Shown here piece by piece: positions 62,105 to 64,000 of a stretch of 64,000 nucleotides of DNA (positions are counted from its first letter, which is position 1; every line of letters starts with the position of its first letter). The stretch comes from Agrypnia vestita. Its lineage: Eukaryota > Arthropoda > Insecta > Trichoptera > Phryganeidae. Location: positions 17,266 to 81,265 of the forward strand of contig JADDOH010011033.1 of the NCBI GenBank assembly GCA_016648135.1, read 5' to 3'. The notes beneath the pieces were generated by a model. The model saw nothing but the letters and a program-made list of their open reading frames with translations, was not told where the DNA came from and searched no databases. The position numbers and the translations under genes are program-made.

Positions 62105-62215
62105 CAAACCAAACCTAACAACCTAACCTAACCAAACCTAATAACCTAACCTAACCTAACCTAACCTAACCAAACCTAAAAACCAAACCTGATAACCTAA
62201 CCTAACCTCATATAC
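62105..62215. repeat. Interstitial telomere-like (CCTAA)n repeat
   Basis: About 110 bp of AACCT units with interruptions (ccaaacct, aacaacct). CCTAA is the complement of TTAGG, the common insect telomere unit. Confidence 0.8.
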
Positions 62216-63089
62216 TGCCTATGAAAAGTCAAAATATGCAGTGCATTTTTCGAAACTTTAAAGTGTAATATCTTATTTAATACTTAATTTTTAAACGTAA
62301 ATTATCTTTCATTTTGTTATTAGCACATTCAATAATATAGTGAAATAATCATTTTCGTTGCAATGGGACCATTATCTTGGATTTAGCCAACCGTTTTTTT
62401 AACTGGTTATTTTCAGTACAGTATTTGGGATTTGTATCTAACTGTACCAATGATTGGTACCTAAGATGTAGCCGTTGTCCAGTGCCGACGTTTGCCTGTC
62501 GAATCGCGAAAAATTAATTACCAAGCATCAATACAATCTCAAAAAACGGTTAGTGTGTCACCGGTTAAAGTACCATCACTAATCCACAGTACAAAAGAAA
62601 GCCAATCCTGCTTTCTTGCTGCAACGAGCTACACGCATTGCATCAGTTTTCTCCGTGCAATGTAACTTACAACAATTCTCAACTGTTAGATCAAGTCATG
62701 AAATACGTGGAATATTTAAGTAGAATCTCTATGTGAAATACTTTGTGTAAAAAATAACAGAACCTTGAGTACGAATGTCTTATTTAAAGAAACCTACGCC
62801 ATCACTCCGACCTTTCACTGGTCTACAGTAGGTGCCGGTGCCACGTAGCAAGAATTATAACACGCACAAACATAACGGTAAAATATTATTTAATGCTATG
62901 AGATTTGAAAACCCTACTGATAGTTCATGGAACGTAGTGTTCTCTGATTGACATTGAAATAATGTTATATATATGAATTCAACAACATTTGATAAATGTC
63001 TCAGTATCAAATTTATGATGTGATATTCAATGTTCATTGACACTGACGCCTGCCGTTTTATAAATATCTATATCAAAGAGGTAAAGTTT
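62216..63089 (+). other. IRP1 intron 2, unassigned part
   Basis: AT-rich, nothing recognised. Confidence 0.4.
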
Positions 63090-63450
63090 GTATTTTTGGG
63101 TGTAGGAGTAATCTCCAAAACTACTCATCCGATTTCAAAAATTCTTTCACCAACATTTTGAATGGACTATCAGGGTGGGCATAGGCTATATATAAAAGGG
63201 CTTTTCGTGGCGACCTATTTTACTACTGCAGTCGACGAAAAAATGGTTGATCGATGCGTTTTTTACGAACGCTCCCTTAGTGGTTAGAGATGTTTAAATT
63301 CTTTCTCCAGAGAAGTTGTATAACTCAAAAAGTTATATAAAAAAGTATGCGACGACATATATCTAGATGTTAAGGTTAATACACACATTGATAAAATATG
63401 ACTAAAAATTACTAAAAATCTACGCGAAGCCGCGCGGGTAAGCTAGAATC
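63090..63450 (+). mobile_element. RTE-type LINE/SINE 3' end
   Basis: 'ggagtaatctccaaaactactcatccgatttcaaaaattctttcacc', 'gggtgggcataggctatat' and the terminus 'acgcgaagccgcgcgggtaagctag' are standard features of insect RTE 3' regions. Confidence 0.65.
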
Positions 63451-64000
63451 TTATAATTACCTATGGCCTTGTGAGGTAACGATAAGGCATTATAATTGGA
63501 AATTTGTAATTCAAATAGGTGAGACGTTTGGTGAAAGTCGGGTAGACATATTACTCAACTATCACCGTAGATGGGTAACTCTTGCAGTCATTAGCCAGCG
63601 CTTGTTAATTATTATCATTATAATCTTTAATATAGAATGTCGGAGAGAATAGGAATCTGTCGTATGAAGCAAAACTAGCGGGGCATAATGAATGCCCTTA
63701 CGAAACAAAACTAGTTGAATTGCTTGTTGATCCACTAAGCAAGCTCTCAACTGTCTTAACATCAAATTTTTACACTTAATTAAATTGTGGTGCATATTAT
63801 GCTTGTAAGGTTTTGACTCACGCTGCTTTTAAAGCCACTAAATTATTAAATATTTTAAAGTCTTGACCCAAACTTGTTTCATACCATCATGAGGGAATAT
63901 TAATAATGAATAACATATGACAGCCCATTTTCTGATTATTTCTATGTAAGAGATAAGGATTACGGTCTGCCTCAGTAATATAACTCCTTTGATAACTCAA
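63451..64000 (+). other. IRP1 intron 2, end of window
   Basis: No exon or repeat recognised. Confidence 0.4.

Noticed and set aside
1..64000. CRISPR array, bacterial operon, phage or horizontally acquired bacterial genes
   Set aside because: Repeat families are dispersed or palindromic, not regularly spaced; all genes have spliceosomal introns and no prokaryotic coding block is present.
60492..64000. Third IRP1 exon
   Set aside because: No frame resembling the conserved LP.SIR.LLE..... segment flanked by AG and GT was found in this stretch.

Overview
The window is animal nuclear DNA, almost certainly from an insect. Genes are split by GT-AG introns. The sequence is AT-rich and full of transposable elements, and there is a degenerate CCTAA/TTAGG-type (insect telomere motif) tract near 62.1-62.2 kb. 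Non-LTR 3' ends reading 'tctgcctacccctgc', many tRNA-derived SINEs and frequent 'gtaggtacctacctac' strings resemble large-genome moths, so Lepidoptera is my best guess; this is inference, not proof. Well over half of the window is recognisable repeat.

Genes, left to right. (1) A minus-strand C2H2 zinc-finger gene built from three exons that join in frame (8811-8640, 6615-6337, 3816-2297; about 656 aa). Its N-terminus carries four psi-K-x-E sumoylation-type motifs, followed by 16 fingers. The array is cut off by TGA, and decayed finger sequence continues beyond it. (2) A plus-strand gene whose large exon (about 14913/14992-17357) encodes some 23 fingers. It has a probable one-base frameshift at its 5' edge, and I could not find its first exon. 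(3) Two tandem plus-strand genes for secreted TIL-domain (trypsin-inhibitor-like, cysteine-rich) protease inhibitors. TIL-1 has exons 26918-26990, 30429-30611, 33398-33580 and 36609-36808 (212 aa, three TIL domains). TIL-2 has exons 48271-48343, 50707-50892 and 52646-52854 (155 aa, two domains, the last one unusual). All internal junctions are phase 1 and each TIL domain is one exon. (4) At the right edge, the first two coding exons (58008-58014, 60399-60491) of cytoplasmic aconitase / iron regulatory protein 1, which continues past the window.

Mobile DNA. The main items are: a Ty3/Gypsy-type LTR element (39141-44259, 253-bp LTRs, AAAAG duplication) that lost reverse transcriptase and RNase H and carries a nested 1.6-kb hAT element; a 1.27-kb piggyBac derivative (9861-11130, TTAA); hAT elements with 8-bp duplications at 22981, 34250, 41775 and 51295; three PIF/Harbinger-like MITEs of one family; two TA-flanked MITEs of one family; long palindromic elements (19893-20556, 28917-29154, 32444-32981); Penelope/hammerhead-like repeats; at least three tRNA-derived SINE families including a head-to-head pair; many decayed LINE 3' ends; and several unclassified families present in two to four copies.

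The genes do not form an operon-like unit. The two zinc-finger genes diverge from a shared region of about 6 kb that holds the piggyBac element and two MITEs. The TIL genes are a local duplication separated by the LTR element. No complete new system is evident. The most unusual items are the exon-modular SUMO-motif zinc-finger gene with a shortened array, the aberrant TIL-2 terminal domain, the Gypsy element without reverse transcriptase but with nearly identical LTRs, the hammerhead-like motif, and several unclassified palindromic or repeat-structured elements.
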